From assembly GCA_024236075.1 (NCBI GenBank), contig JACKLE010000004.1, positions 124,001 to 188,000 of the forward strand: a stretch of 64,000 bases of DNA, read 5' to 3'. The position numbers were made by a program, and so were the translations under genes. Positions 43,816-52,631 of the stretch are shown in pieces. Below the pieces are notes generated by a model. That model did no database searches and was not told where the DNA came from. It was given only the letters and a program-made list of their open reading frames with translations. The DNA is from Alphaproteobacteria bacterium. GTDB taxonomy: Bacteria; Pseudomonadota; Alphaproteobacteria; JACAEB01. How positions within the stretch are numbered: the first letter of the stretch is position 1; the number at the start of each line of letters is the position of its first letter.

Positions 43816-44703
43816 TTAGGTGCCGATGAGGCCCGCCTCGCCGGGATCGCCCGCGATCTCGACAAGCGCGGCCTTGAGCTTCATCAGGGCCTGATGCTCG
43901 ATCTGGCGCACGCGTTCCTTCGAGATGCCGAGGCGGCGGCCGAGGCTCTCCAGCGTGACCGTCTCGTCCTGGAGGCGGCGCTCCTTGATGATCATGAGCT
44001 CGCGCGCGCTGAGGCGCTTCAGGGCCTTGGCGATCCAGCGCTTGCGCTGCGCGGCGTCGCGCTTGCCCATGACCTCCTCCTCGGGAAGGGGGCGGCCGTC
44101 CGCGATGAGATCCTGCCATTCGGCATCGCCGTCCTCGCCGATCTGGGCGTTGAGCGAACGGTCGGCCGCCGAGAGGCGGGATTCCATCGTTTCGACTTCC
44201 GCGACGCTGACGCCGAGCTTCTTCGCGATGGTCTCGCGACCCTCGGGCGAGAGGTGCGGCTCGGCGCCGTCGCGGATCAGGGCGCGCAGGCGGCGCAGAT
44301 TGAAGAAGAGCGACTTCTGCGCGGCGGTCGTTCCCGTCCGGACGATCGACCAGTTGCGAAGGATGTGATCCTGGATCGCCGAGCGGATCCACCAGGTCGC
44401 ATAGGTCGAGAAGCGCACCTCGCGCTCCGGCTCGAATCGCGCGGCCGCCTGCATGAGTCCGACATTGCCTTCCTGCACGAGGTCGGCCATGGGAATACCG
44501 TAGTTGCGGAAACGCGCCGCGACCGCGATGACCAGCCGGACATAGGCGGTCGTCAGCTCGTGCAGCGACGGCTCGTGGCCTTCCTCGCGCCACTTGCGCG
44601 CCAACTCGGCTTCCCGCTCCTGCGTGAGCAGCGGCTTTGCCATCGCCGTCTGGATGAATCGGCGGCTGGCACGCGCCGAATCGGGCGTTTCGACCTTGGA
44701 CAT
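43816..44703 (-). CDS. rpoH: RNA polymerase sigma factor RpoH (sigma-32 type)
   Basis: A 295-residue group-3-like sigma factor. Region 2 has DLVQEGNVGLMQAAARFEP and the YATWWIRSAIQDHILRNWS DNA-melting helix. The RpoH box QKSLFFNLR (129-137) identifies it as a heat-shock-type sigma, and region 4 ends with LGISKERVRQIE. Sequence and neighbours (carD, fdxA, S4, helicase) match the rpoH2-like copy found in Hyphomicrobiales, used for oxidative/general stress there. The ATG at 44703 is the first methionine; a 17-bp palindrome lies further upstream. Confidence 0.93.
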   Translation of the reverse strand: MSKVETPDSARASRRFIQTAMAKPLLTQEREAELARKWREEGHEPSLHELTTAYVRLVIAVAARFRNYGIPMADLVQEGNVGLMQAAARFEPEREVRFSTYATWWIRSAIQDHILRNWSIVRTGTTAAQKSLFFNLRRLRALIRDGAEPHLSPEGRETIAKKLGVSVAEVETMESRLSAADRSLNAQIGEDGDAEWQDLIADGRPLPEEEVMGKRDAAQRKRWIAKALKRLSARELMIIKERRLQDETVTLESLGRRLGISKERVRQIEHQALMKLKAALVEIAGDPGEAGLIGT

Positions 44704-44786
44704 GGGACTATCACCTCAGCCGCGCACCGGCGCGGCGCGGGCCGGCCCATCCGCCGGCCACCTCTTTGGACCAATTCTAAAGTCGG

Positions 44787-44814
44787 CTTCTAGGGCGCGA
44801 CATGCAAGGTCCAA
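44787..44814 (-). promoter_or_regulatory. candidate promoter of rpoH
   Basis: On the minus strand TTGGAC (44814-44809), 16-base spacer, TAGAAG (44792-44787), about 85 bases upstream of the rpoH ATG. Matches are moderate; no heat-shock or EcfG element was clear. Confidence 0.35.
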
Positions 44815-44857
44815 ACCCTCAAAAGCACGTGAAGGTGCCCCACGCGTGCGAATTTCT

Positions 44858-44874
44858 TGCAATGCAGCATTGCA
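44858..44874. promoter_or_regulatory. perfect 17-bp palindrome between carD and rpoH
   Basis: TGCAATGC-A-GCATTGCA, two perfect 8-bp arms around one base, about 155 bases upstream of the rpoH start and 39 bases beyond the carD stop. The compact form is typical of a protein-binding operator rather than a terminator. Confidence 0.5.
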
Positions 44875-44912
44875 CTGCGGGAGGCTCTTGCGCCCCGCAA
44901 TGGCCAGCGCCG

Positions 44913-45458
44913 TCAGGCGGCTTCCTTCTGGAGGGCCGCCTCAAGGCGCTTCAGCGCCTGGGCCTCGTCGATGCGCTCGACGGCCGCCAGCTCGCGCGCC
45001 ATGCGGTCGATAGCCGCCTCGTAGAGCTGGCGCTCGCTGTAGGATTGTTCGGGCTGGCCGCTTGCGCGATAGAGGTCGCGCACGACCTCGGCAATCGAAA
45101 CCAGATCGCCGGAATTGATCTTGGCCTCGTATTCCTGCGCGCGGCGGCTCCACATGGTGCGCTTTATGCGCGCGCGGCCCTTGAGGGTCGCGAGCGCGTT
45201 CGCGAGCACGTCCGGGCTCGACAGCTTGCGCATGCCGACGGTCTTGGCCTTGGCGGTGGGGACCCGCAGGGTCATCTTGTCCTTGTCGAAGGTGATGACG
45301 AAGAGCTCCATCTTGGCGCCCGCGATCTCGCGCTCCTCGACCTCGGCGATCCGGCCGACGCCATGCGCGGGATAGACCACGTAGTCGCCGGCGCGGAACG
45401 AGTTGCCGTTCGCCGCCTCGGGCTTCTTCTTCTTCGTCGCCGTGCTCTTGGTTGCCAT
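44913..45458 (-). CDS. carD: CarD/CdnL-family transcriptional regulator
   Basis: A 181-residue RNA-polymerase-binding protein. After a Lys-rich leader (1-20) comes the CarD N-terminal Tudor-like domain (FRAGDYVVYPAHGVGRI, about 24-40), which binds the polymerase beta subunit. The helical C-terminal domain (about 90-165) has the conserved SRRAQEYEAKINSGD segment that contacts promoter DNA. CarD proteins stabilise open complexes at rRNA and other promoters. The ATG at 45458 (MATKSTATKKKKPEA) was chosen over one five codons upstream. A 419-base gap lies upstream. Confidence 0.93.
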   Translation of the reverse strand: MATKSTATKKKKPEAANGNSFRAGDYVVYPAHGVGRIAEVEEREIAGAKMELFVITFDKDKMTLRVPTAKAKTVGMRKLSSPDVLANALATLKGRARIKRTMWSRRAQEYEAKINSGDLVSIAEVVRDLYRASGQPEQSYSERQLYEAAIDRMARELAAVERIDEAQALKRLEAALQKEAA

Positions 45459-45877
45459 TTGCCGCTCTTTCAATTCAACACCAGCCAGACCAGCCGCTCC
45501 GCTCGCCGGAGCCGCCTGCCGAGAGACCTCGCGCGCACCCGCCGCGCCCGGCGGTCCGCGATTCAGGCCTTACTCAAGGCAGGTTCGCCACACGCGCCAG
45601 TCGGGCGAAGCCGCGACCTAGGCCGCTCCCCCATCTCCCGATCAGTTTCATGCCCGACGTTCCAACGGATCGATTGACGGAGCTCCTCACGTTCGATCCG
45701 TCTGACGGTGTGGTGAGTGTTGTGACAATAACACAACAGATTGAAAATTGGAAGTGGCAATCGCCCGGACCGTAGCAATGGGGCAACGGCGGGCGGGAGG
45801 GAGCATGCGCGGTGCCGTGCCAAAACGGCACGAGGACCTCGCATTTTCTCGGGGCGGCGGCGGGGCTTGCGCTCAGC
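45459..45877 (-). other. 419-base intergenic region between fdxA and carD
   Basis: No convincing gene is present; the short frames here are Arg/Pro-rich. It contains a hairpin CGTGCC-AAAAC-GGCACG (45816-45832) about 45 bases after the fdxA stop, a possible terminator. An inverted repeat TGTTGTG/CACAACA with a 7-base AT-rich spacer lies at 45718-45738, possibly near the carD promoter. Around 45715-45765 the DNA is markedly AT-richer than its surroundings. No clean -35/-10 pair was found. Confidence 0.5.
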
Positions 45878-46216
45878 TCACGTGCCCTCGCCGGGATTCG
45901 CGCTGAAATACTTCTCGAGCTTGCCCGTTTCGCCTTCGAATTGCTTGGCGTCGGCCGGGGGGGTGCCCTTGACCGTGATGTTCGGCCAGGTCTCCGCAAA
46001 TTTCCGATTGAGTTCGAGCCAGGACTCAAGACCCGATTCGGTGTCGGGCTTGATGGCGTCCACCGGGCATTCGGGCTCGCACACGCCGCAGTCGATGCAC
46101 TCGTCCGGATGGATGACGAGCATGTTCTCGCCTTCATAGAAGCAATCGACCGGGCAGACCTCGACGCAGTCCATGAATTTGCAGCGGATGCAGGCATCGA
46201 TCACGACATAGGTCAT
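45878..46216 (-). CDS. fdxA: 7Fe ferredoxin FdxA
   Basis: A 112-residue cytoplasmic electron carrier with one [3Fe-4S] and one [4Fe-4S] cluster. Nine cysteines occur at 9, 12, 17, 21, 25, 40, 43, 46 and 50. The spacing 9/17/50 suits the 3Fe cluster and 21/40/43/46 the 4Fe cluster, as in Azotobacter FdI-type ferredoxins. The acidic C-terminal extension (about 60-112) is normal. The ATG at 46216 gives the standard [10 protein letters not shown] start; the longer frame to 46318 is not expected. Confidence 0.95.
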   Translation of the reverse strand: MTYVVIDACIRCKFMDCVEVCPVDCFYEGENMLVIHPDECIDCGVCEPECPVDAIKPDTESGLESWLELNRKFAETWPNITVKGTPPADAKQFEGETGKLEKYFSANPGEGT

Positions 46217-46276
46217 CGGGCATTCTCCATTGGTCCGGTCCGCCGGGCCGGTCCCGCCATCATATCCAGGCTGTAG

Positions 46277-46305
46277 AAGATATTTTACAGCAAGGGAAAC
46301 GACAA
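46277..46305 (-). promoter_or_regulatory. promoter of fdxA
   Basis: On the minus strand TTGTCG (46305-46300), 17-base spacer, TATCTT (46282-46277), about 60 bases before the ATG. The -10 lies inside an imperfect palindrome with CTGTA/TACAG arms (46271-46290), so a regulator may cover it. Confidence 0.55.
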
Positions 46306-46332
46306 GTTCGCATACCACAAAATCCTGATGTA

Positions 46333-46632
46333 TTAGTCGCCGGCGACTCCGGCGACCTCTTCATAGAGGCGCCGTGCCGTCGAGGCGGGCCCCCGCCGTT
46401 CGGCAAGTTCGACCACGCGGACCACCCGCACCGTCCCCGCCTGTGGAATGGTGAGGATATCGCCCGGGCGCACGGCGAACGAGGCGCGGCCGACGCGCCG
46501 CGTGGCCGCGCCGTGGCTCACGCGGATATGACCCGACGCCACCGCCGCGGTCGCGGTGCTCCTGGTACGGAAGAAGCGGGCGTGCCAGAGCCATTTGTCG
46601 ATGCGTTGCGCGGGGGGCGCCGGCGCGCTCAC
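46333..46632 (-). CDS. S4-domain RNA-binding protein (HslR-like)
   Basis: A 99-residue protein with a single S4 domain. The motif [18 protein letters not shown] (about 10-27) followed by [10 protein letters not shown] and RPGDILTI matches Hsp15/HslR, which binds free 50S subunits carrying nascent chains. The start is a GTG at 46632, overlapping the helicase stop in a GTGA four-base coupling. It forms an operon with the helicase and lies upstream of fdxA. Confidence 0.88.
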   Translation of the reverse strand: MSAPAPPAQRIDKWLWHARFFRTRSTATAAVASGHIRVSHGAATRRVGRASFAVRPGDILTIPQAGTVRVVRVVELAERRGPASTARRLYEEVAGVAGD

Positions 46633-49600
46633 CGCTTGAGCGACTCCTTGAGCGCCGCCAGCGCGGCAAACGGGGAATCGGGGTCGTATTCGGGACGGCG
46701 CGGGCCCGCCCGATGCTCCCGAGGCCGCCTCTCCTCGTGCTCGTCGCGATGCCGACGGCCGGGCTTGCCTTGCTTGGGCCCATCGCGACGGGGCTCGGAC
46801 TGGCCGTTCGGCTTTTGCGTTCCGCGCTTCTCGAACCGCCGCTTGCCGGTGTCCTGGGGCTTCTGGTCGGCTGCCCGGCTCTCGCCGCGCGAGCGAGGCT
46901 CGCCCTCGGCCGGACCGCCTTGCGCGGCGGCGCCGCGCGGCGCTCTCGGGGGCCGCTTTTCGCTGCGGGTCGCGCCGTGCTTCACGCGCGGCCCGCGCGG
47001 CGCGTGGCCCCAGGCGATCACGGGCGCCGCGCCCTCGACCGCGATTTCGAGGGGGCGGAATCCGAGCGCCTTGAGAATGCCGTCGAAATCCTCTCCCGAG
47101 CAGCCCACAACCGACATCATCTCGCCCGTGGCCAGGAAGGCGCCCGCGGGCAGGCGTGGCGGAGGCGGGGAGGGGACATCGGGCAGGGGGGGCAGTGCGG
47201 CCTCGCCTACGTCCGGCGCGGCAACCGCAGTTTCTTCCGTATCGGGAGCTTCGGCGACGAGAGCCGGCGCCTCCTCGGCCGACGTGGCGGCCGGGGCGCT
47301 TTCCGGAGCGCTCCCGGCCGTGGCTTCGGGCGTCGCGGAGGGCGCCGGAGGCAAGGCCGCCTCCGCCGGCTTCGGCCGCGAGGCCTCGCGTGCCTTCCGC
47401 AGGAGATCCGCGAGGCGTTCCAGCATGTCGATGCGCACCGCCCGCTTGCCGAGCACGCGGAAGCCGACCGCGCCGTAGAAGGCACGCGGACTGCCTGCCT
47501 CCAGCCCGACCGAGCAGAGACCCGGCTGCGGGAGGCTTGGGATCGGCAGGTCGGGCCTGAAGCGGTCCTCGAAGGCGGCCCACAACACGGACAGAAGGCG
47601 CGCGGGCGAGGGCTTCAGCAGCGAGGGGAGGAACACCGAGAACTCGCCGATGCGCACGCCGAGGCGTCGCAGCTGGCTTCTCTCGACGGGCGCGAGCTGG
47701 CGAATATCGTCCGCGACCTGACGGCGATCGAGCGCCCCGAACGCCTCGATGAGACGAAAGGCGATGCCGCGGGCAAGGCCCGTGAGCGCCGGCTCCGGCG
47801 AGGGGTCTGCCGGCGCGGGCTCGGCGGCGGCCGGTGCCGGCGTTTCGTCCGTGGGCGCGCTATCGGCGGTCGGCGCGCTTTCGGCCGGCTCCACTGGCTC
47901 GGGCTTGGCGGGCGCCGGCGGACGCGCATCGAGCGCGTCCTGAAGGAGGACGAGCTGCGGCAGCGTCCGCGCCACGTGCTCGCGCATGAATCGCTCGAGG
48001 CGGGCCGCCGCATTGGCGCGCCAGGTGCCCTCGAGAAGGTCGTCCGCGATCAGCTCGATCCGCGGCGACAGCGGCCCGGCCCCCTTGACGAGGCGCCCGA
48101 CGGGAGCCCCCTCCCACCATAATTTTCCGTGCTCGGAAAGTTCGATCGAGGCGTGCGCGGCCTCGGCGAGGAAACCGGCGCGCGCGGCCATCATCGCCTT
48201 CAGGGCGCGATTGGCGGCACGCGCCAGCATCTTTCCGTCTATTCCGCTGGCGCGCGTGTCGGCCTGGAAGTGAAGCCCGGTGAGCTTGCCGACATATTCG
48301 CCCTCGACGGTCACCTCGCCGTCCGCGCTCACCGCCGATTGAAGGTCGTCGTCCTGCGCGAGCCGGCGCATGAGGACGCTGGTGCGCCGGTCGACGAAGC
48401 GCTGCGTCAGGGCCTCGTGGAGCGCGTCGGAAAGGCGGTCCTCGAGCGCCCGGGTGCGCTCCTGCCATTCCGCGGCGCGGTCGAGCCAGGACTCGCGGTG
48501 GGAAATATAGGTCCATGTGCGGACCTGCGCGATCCGGCTTGCGAGGGTGTCGACGTCGCCCTGCGTCACATCGAGGCGCGCGACATGGCCTTCGATCCAG
48601 TCCGCCGGCAGGCGTCCGTCGTTCTGAGCGAGATGCGCATGAATCGTCTTGAGAAGGCCGACATGCTCGTCGACCGCGAGATTGCGGAAATCGGGGACCT
48701 GGCAAACCTCCCAAAGCAGGTGCAGGCCGCTCGCGCCCGCCGCGAGATCCGCCGTGGACGGATCGTCGAGCATATGCGTGAGGGCAAGCTGGTCGAGCCC
48801 GACCGGCGCCTTCTGGAGGCCCCGGGCCGGCGCCAGCGTCTCGAGGCTCGCGAGGAGCTCGGCGGGCGAGGCGAAGGAGAGCTCGCGGCTGCGCCAGAGC
48901 GCGACCTTCAGGGGCTCGAAGCGGTGGTTCTCGATCGCCTCGATGGTCTCGGGCTCGAGCGCGTTCGCATCGCCGGTCGGGCCGAACGTGCCGTCGCTCG
49001 TGTGGCGTCCCGCGCGGCCCGCGATCTGCGCGATCTCCTGCGGCCTCAGATTGCGCATCTCGATGCCGTCGAACTTGCGCAGGGACGCGAACGCGACATG
49101 GTCGACGTCCATGTTGAGGCCCATGCCGATCGCGTCGGTCGCGACGAGAAAATCGACGTCGCCGGACTGATAGAGCCCGACCTGGGCGTTTCGCGTGCGC
49201 GGGCTCAGCGCGCCCATGACGACGGCCGCGCCGCCGCGCTGGCGGCGCACGAGCTCGGCGAGCGCGTAGACGGCCTCGGTCGAGAAGGCGACGATCGCCG
49301 AACGGCGCGGCAGGCGCGACAGCTTCTTCGATCCGGCGTAGGTGAGCTCGGAGAAGCGCGAGCGCGTGAGGAACTCCACGCCCGGCAGAAGCTGGCGGAT
49401 GAGCCCGCGCGCGGTCTCGGCGCCGAGGAACTGGGTCTCCTGATATCCGCGCGCGTGGAGGAGGCGGTCCGTGAAGACGTGGCCGCGCTCGCGATCGGCC
49501 ATGAGCTGGATCTCGTCGACGGCGAGGAAGGCGACCTCGCGTTCGACCGGCATCGCCTCGACGGTCGCGACGTGATAGCGCGCGCCCGGGGGGGCGATGC

Positions 49601-49835
49601 GCTCCTCGCCGGTGATCAGCGCCACCGCGTCCGCGCCCTTCGCGGCCACGACGCGGTCGTAGATCTCGCGCGCGAGCAGGCGGAGCGGCAGCCCGATCAT
49701 GCCGCTCTCATGGGCGAGCATGCGCTCCACCGCATAATGCGTCTTGCCCGTGTTCGTGGGACCGAGCACGGCAAGCAGGCGGCCGCGTGGCTCCGGCAGC
49801 CGCAGAGGCGGAGACTCGGTTTGTTGGGATGTCAC
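46629..49835 (-). CDS. Suv3-like ATP-dependent RNA helicase with long C-terminal extension
   Basis: A 1068-residue DExH-box helicase related to mitochondrial Suv3. Motif I is GPTNTGKT (25-32), motif II DEIQ (107-110) and motif VI QIAGRAGRH (270-278). A Suv3-type helical region follows to about residue 640. The rest is divided: a second globular part (about 690-840) with FGALDRRQVADDIRQL and LPIPSLPQPG, then an Ala/Pro/Glu-rich linker and a basic tail after about 960. It probably unwinds structured RNA for decay. The following S4 gene overlaps by four bases. Confidence 0.92.
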   Translation of the reverse strand: MTSQQTESPPLRLPEPRGRLLAVLGPTNTGKTHYAVERMLAHESGMIGLPLRLLAREIYDRVVAAKGADAVALITGEERIAPPGARYHVATVEAMPVEREVAFLAVDEIQLMADRERGHVFTDRLLHARGYQETQFLGAETARGLIRQLLPGVEFLTRSRFSELTYAGSKKLSRLPRRSAIVAFSTEAVYALAELVRRQRGGAAVVMGALSPRTRNAQVGLYQSGDVDFLVATDAIGMGLNMDVDHVAFASLRKFDGIEMRNLRPQEIAQIAGRAGRHTSDGTFGPTGDANALEPETIEAIENHRFEPLKVALWRSRELSFASPAELLASLETLAPARGLQKAPVGLDQLALTHMLDDPSTADLAAGASGLHLLWEVCQVPDFRNLAVDEHVGLLKTIHAHLAQNDGRLPADWIEGHVARLDVTQGDVDTLASRIAQVRTWTYISHRESWLDRAAEWQERTRALEDRLSDALHEALTQRFVDRRTSVLMRRLAQDDDLQSAVSADGEVTVEGEYVGKLTGLHFQADTRASGIDGKMLARAANRALKAMMAARAGFLAEAAHASIELSEHGKLWWEGAPVGRLVKGAGPLSPRIELIADDLLEGTWRANAAARLERFMREHVARTLPQLVLLQDALDARPPAPAKPEPVEPAESAPTADSAPTDETPAPAAAEPAPADPSPEPALTGLARGIAFRLIEAFGALDRRQVADDIRQLAPVERSQLRRLGVRIGEFSVFLPSLLKPSPARLLSVLWAAFEDRFRPDLPIPSLPQPGLCSVGLEAGSPRAFYGAVGFRVLGKRAVRIDMLERLADLLRKAREASRPKPAEAALPPAPSATPEATAGSAPESAPAATSAEEAPALVAEAPDTEETAVAAPDVGEAALPPLPDVPSPPPPRLPAGAFLATGEMMSVVGCSGEDFDGILKALGFRPLEIAVEGAAPVIAWGHAPRGPRVKHGATRSEKRPPRAPRGAAAQGGPAEGEPRSRGESRAADQKPQDTGKRRFEKRGTQKPNGQSEPRRDGPKQGKPGRRHRDEHEERRPREHRAGPRRPEYDPDSPFAALAALKESLKR

Positions 49836-50018
49836 GTCGGGACTTCGTCCTTGAGTGCGAGGCGCTCTCTCGACGGCGCCAACATGCCACGTCGCGCGCC
49901 CAATGCAACCCTCGCCACGGCGCCTTCACGCTCCGCTCATCAAGGTTAACGGCAGCGCGGAACGCAGCATGTCCGAATCAGCAACGAATCACTGACCGCG
50001 CCCGATTCGCCCTTCGTT

Positions 50019-50038
50019 CACGCACAAAATATTGCGTG
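50019..50038. terminator. small hairpin after the 73-residue membrane protein gene
   Basis: CACGCA-CAAAATAT-TGCGTG inverted repeat about 30 bases beyond the stop at 50068 on the minus strand. Stem 6 bp, loop AT-rich. Could be a weak terminator or an operator upstream of the helicase. Confidence 0.35.
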
Positions 50039-50067
50039 CGGAATCTCTGCGGCACATAGGGCGCGCG

Positions 50068-50289
50068 CTACGGTCCCGCGCGGCGGCGGCGCCAGCGGTG
50101 CAGGGCGACGAGCGTCCAGATCGCTTCGAGCAGGCCGAACGGCCACGCGCCCGAGAGGAACCCATAGAGCGAGCCGAGGGCGCAGGCGCCCGCGAAGGCG
50201 AACACATAGACTGCTCCGCGCGCCTCGAGGGCGTAGGTGACGAGCATCGACGCGACCGCGAACAGTCCGAACAGCGTGGTTGCGTCCAT
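50068..50289 (-). CDS. small integral membrane protein
   Basis: A 73-residue protein with two or three hydrophobic helices (about 4-20, 25-45, 48-65) and a basic tail RWRRRRAGP. The motif [19 protein letters not shown] followed by [17 protein letters not shown] suggests a conserved small family often seen beside rpmB in related genomes, as I recall. No function is known. The ATG at 50289 was preferred to longer frames whose N-termini are not membrane-like. Confidence 0.7.
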   Translation of the reverse strand: MDATTLFGLFAVASMLVTYALEARGAVYVFAFAGACALGSLYGFLSGAWPFGLLEAIWTLVALHRWRRRRAGP

Positions 50290-50374
50290 GGCGTCTCCCC
50301 GAGCCTTGACCTTGAGGTCCCGCATCGCTATCACGGCGGGCTTCCAACGTGCGAAGCCCTTCAGGAGCCGTCCC

Positions 50375-50680
50375 ATGTCGCGCCGCTGCGAGCTCACCGG
50401 CAAAGGTGTTCAGACCGGCCACAATGTGAGCCACGCGAACAACAAGACGAAGCGGCGCTTCCTGCCCAATCTCCGGCAGGTCACGCTGCAGAGCGAGGTG
50501 CTGGGGCGCGCGGTGAGCGTGCGCGCGAGCGCGCATGGGCTCAAGTCCGTTGACCATGTGGGCGGCCTCGATGCCTTCCTCAAGAGGGCGCATGTCGACC
50601 AGCTCTCGCTGCGCCTCAAGCGCCTCAAGCGCGAAATCGAGCGCGCGGGCGTCGAGGCCGAGGGCGGCGCGGCGTCCTGA
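50375..50680 (+). CDS. rpmB: 50S ribosomal protein L28
   Basis: A 101-residue ribosomal protein L28 in the alphaproteobacterial long form (E. coli: 78). Starts [20 protein letters not shown], followed by the [12 protein letters not shown] core and an extended Lys/Arg helix ending GGAAS. AGGAG lies seven bases before the ATG at 50375. It diverges from the small membrane gene and lies about 170 bases before the VUT-like gene. Confidence 0.97.
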   Translation: MSRRCELTGKGVQTGHNVSHANNKTKRRFLPNLRQVTLQSEVLGRAVSVRASAHGLKSVDHVGGLDAFLKRAHVDQLSLRLKRLKREIERAGVEAEGGAAS

Positions 50681-50852
50681 CCTATCCCGATCCGTCCCAC
50701 TTCGGCACGGCGCTTGGCATCGGCCTTGCGTCGCGAGCCGTCGTTTGCACGCGCGTGCCATGCTCTTCACAATGGCGGCGGGACCGCGGCACGTGGGGTC
50801 GCGCCGCCGGAGCGAATAGCCCGGCGCACGAAGAAGCCGCTTCGAGGAACCG

Positions 50853-51569
50853 ATGCCCTATTCGTCTGTCGACGTGGCCGAGCGCCCGCGCAAGCGCAAG
50901 GCCACCCCGATTCAATATGTTCGCGTCGCGGGCCGGCTCGTCCTTCCCGTCATCGCGCTGTTCCTGAGCCTGGCGGTCGCCTTCCTTCTGCACGACATCC
51001 CCGTGTCCGATTCGGCGCTGCCGATCCTTTCCTGGTTCGACCATTTGCCGAAGGACGCCCAGCTCGCCTGGGATCCGCGCTGGTGGCCCCTGACATGGGC
51101 GCATCTCCTCCTGCCACTGAGCTTTTTCGTCATTCATCTTACGAACCGCGCCTACGGACCGGAATACGCGCTCGGCCAGGTGCTCGTGACCTGGACGCTC
51201 ATCGCCACCGCCGCTCTCTGGATATTGGAGGCGCTGGGTCCCGCCTTCACCGGCAGCCCGATCCCGCCCCGGCAGACGACGCTCGCCTTCCTCAGCGGCA
51301 TCGTGTTCGGCGAGCTCGTCGCCATCTTCATCTTCGATCGCACCCGGGGCACGCGCTGGTGGACCGCGCCGCTCAATGGGAGCCTCTTCGGCGCACTCTT
51401 CTATACGCTGATCTTCTACGGGCTCTCGCTCGGTCTCATCGGCGAGCCGTGGCTGCCGAGGGTCTGCCTCGACTTCGCGCTCAACGCAGTGGGCGCGCTC
51501 GCGCTGCTCGCGCCTTACTATCTCATGCGTCCCCTCATCAAGCCGCTGCCCGGCTTCGGCGGGAAATAG
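50853..51569 (+). CDS. VUT/YhhQ-like family membrane transporter
   Basis: A 238-residue inner-membrane protein with about six helices. The segment GELVAIFIFDRTRGTRWWTAPLNGS followed by the FGALFYTLIFYGL helix resembles YhhQ-type queuosine-precursor transporters (the VUT family), as does the terminal ALNAVGALALLAPYYLM. The N-terminus is longer and basic (RPRKRKATP). The substrate would be a queuosine precursor if the homology is orthologous. The stop lies six bases from the convergent phytase-like gene. Confidence 0.65.
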   Translation: MPYSSVDVAERPRKRKATPIQYVRVAGRLVLPVIALFLSLAVAFLLHDIPVSDSALPILSWFDHLPKDAQLAWDPRWWPLTWAHLLLPLSFFVIHLTNRAYGPEYALGQVLVTWTLIATAALWILEALGPAFTGSPIPPRQTTLAFLSGIVFGELVAIFIFDRTRGTRWWTAPLNGSLFGALFYTLIFYGLSLGLIGEPWLPRVCLDFALNAVGALALLAPYYLMRPLIKPLPGFGGK

Positions 51570-51575
51570 CGCGCT

Positions 51576-52631
51576 TCATTCGCGAACCGCGAACAGCATC
51601 AGCATCGTGCGCTGCAGCAGATTGAAATTGTCGTCGGAGACGACATAAAGCAGCGTCTCGCCCGACGGGCCGAGGCGGGCGCTGAGACCCTCCATATTGT
51701 CGATGGCATAGCGGGTATCGAGCTCCGCGAGCGTCTCGCCGGTCCAGGCCGATCCGCCCTCGCGCTCCTGCTTCGAGACCCTGCGCAGGCGCATGCCGGG
51801 CCCCCTCATGGGATCGAAGCTGCGCTCGAGCACGTAGAGCATGCCGTCGGGACCGAGCGCCGCGTCCGTGATGTCGAAGCGCGGCGCGGCCTGGAGCGTC
51901 ACGGTCTTGCCCGGCAGGGCGTGCGCCGCGTCGTCGAGGGCCGAAATCGCGACGAGCGCGCCGCGGTGGGGCCCCTCGCCCGGGGCATGTTCGACCAGCG
52001 CAAGGAGCGAGCCCTCGTCGACGCGCACCAGGGCCTCCATTCCCTGATTGTCCGCCATCGCTCCGAGCGCGGAGGGAGGTGCGAATGTCGCGAGCGCCGG
52101 GGCGGGCTCGCCGATGAGGGGAGGGTAGACCGCGATGCGGTGGCGGTGCTCGAACGAGACCGCGAGCCGGTCGTCGGCAAGCACTTCGAGGCCCTCCGAG
52201 TCGACATCCTCGTCCGTCAGCAGATTGCCCTTCTCGTCGAGCATCGGGCCGATGCGCGCGCCGTGGACGCCGGCAAGGCGGCCATCGTCGCCATAGTCGA
52301 GGTCGAAGGTGAGAAAGCTGCCGCGATCCGTGATTGCGACGGCCGATTTGCCGTCCGCGCTCACGCGCAGGCCCGACAATCCGCCGAAGCGCCGGTGCGA
52401 GGCCTCGAGCACGAGCGTGCCCCGCCAGGCGAGGCGGCCCACCTCGTCGACCGAGGGATCGCCCGCCGCAAGCGTTATGGGCCGCGCCGAGACGACGATG
52501 TCCTGGAACGCAGGCTCCGTTGTTTGCGCGGCGCCGCAGGCGCCGGCGCAGAGCGCCAGCGCCGCGAGGGCCGGCCAGCCACGGCGCTTGCTCCGCCCGG
52601 CATGCGAGGGGACGTGTTTCGTCGGGCGCAT
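51576..52631 (-). CDS. phytase-like/esterase-like exported beta-propeller protein
   Basis: A 351-residue exported protein matching the 'esterase-like activity of phytase' family. After an Arg/Lys-rich start, the hydrophobic segment LAALALCAGAC (about 20-30) could be a lipoprotein or Sec signal. The mature part shows FGGLSGLRVSADGKSAVAITDRG, EGLEVLADDRLAVSFE and NMEGLSARLGP, family-typical propeller blades. I recall the gene beside rpmB and cobT in related genomes. The ATG at 52631 was preferred to a start at 52751, which lies in an Arg/Pro-rich extension. Confidence 0.85.
   Translation of the reverse strand: MRPTKHVPSHAGRSKRRGWPALAALALCAGACGAAQTTEPAFQDIVVSARPITLAAGDPSVDEVGRLAWRGTLVLEASHRRFGGLSGLRVSADGKSAVAITDRGSFLTFDLDYGDDGRLAGVHGARIGPMLDEKGNLLTDEDVDSEGLEVLADDRLAVSFEHRHRIAVYPPLIGEPAPALATFAPPSALGAMADNQGMEALVRVDEGSLLALVEHAPGEGPHRGALVAISALDDAAHALPGKTVTLQAAPRFDITDAALGPDGMLYVLERSFDPMRGPGMRLRRVSKQEREGGSAWTGETLAELDTRYAIDNMEGLSARLGPSGETLLYVVSDDNFNLLQRTMLMLFAVRE

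Noticed and set aside
45563..45844. 93-residue frame in the fdxA-carD gap
   Set aside because: Arg/Pro-rich, no ribosome-binding site, overlaps the AT-rich regulatory patch.
46713..48122. 469-residue plus-strand frame
   Set aside because: Antisense of the helicase tail; Arg/Gly-rich.
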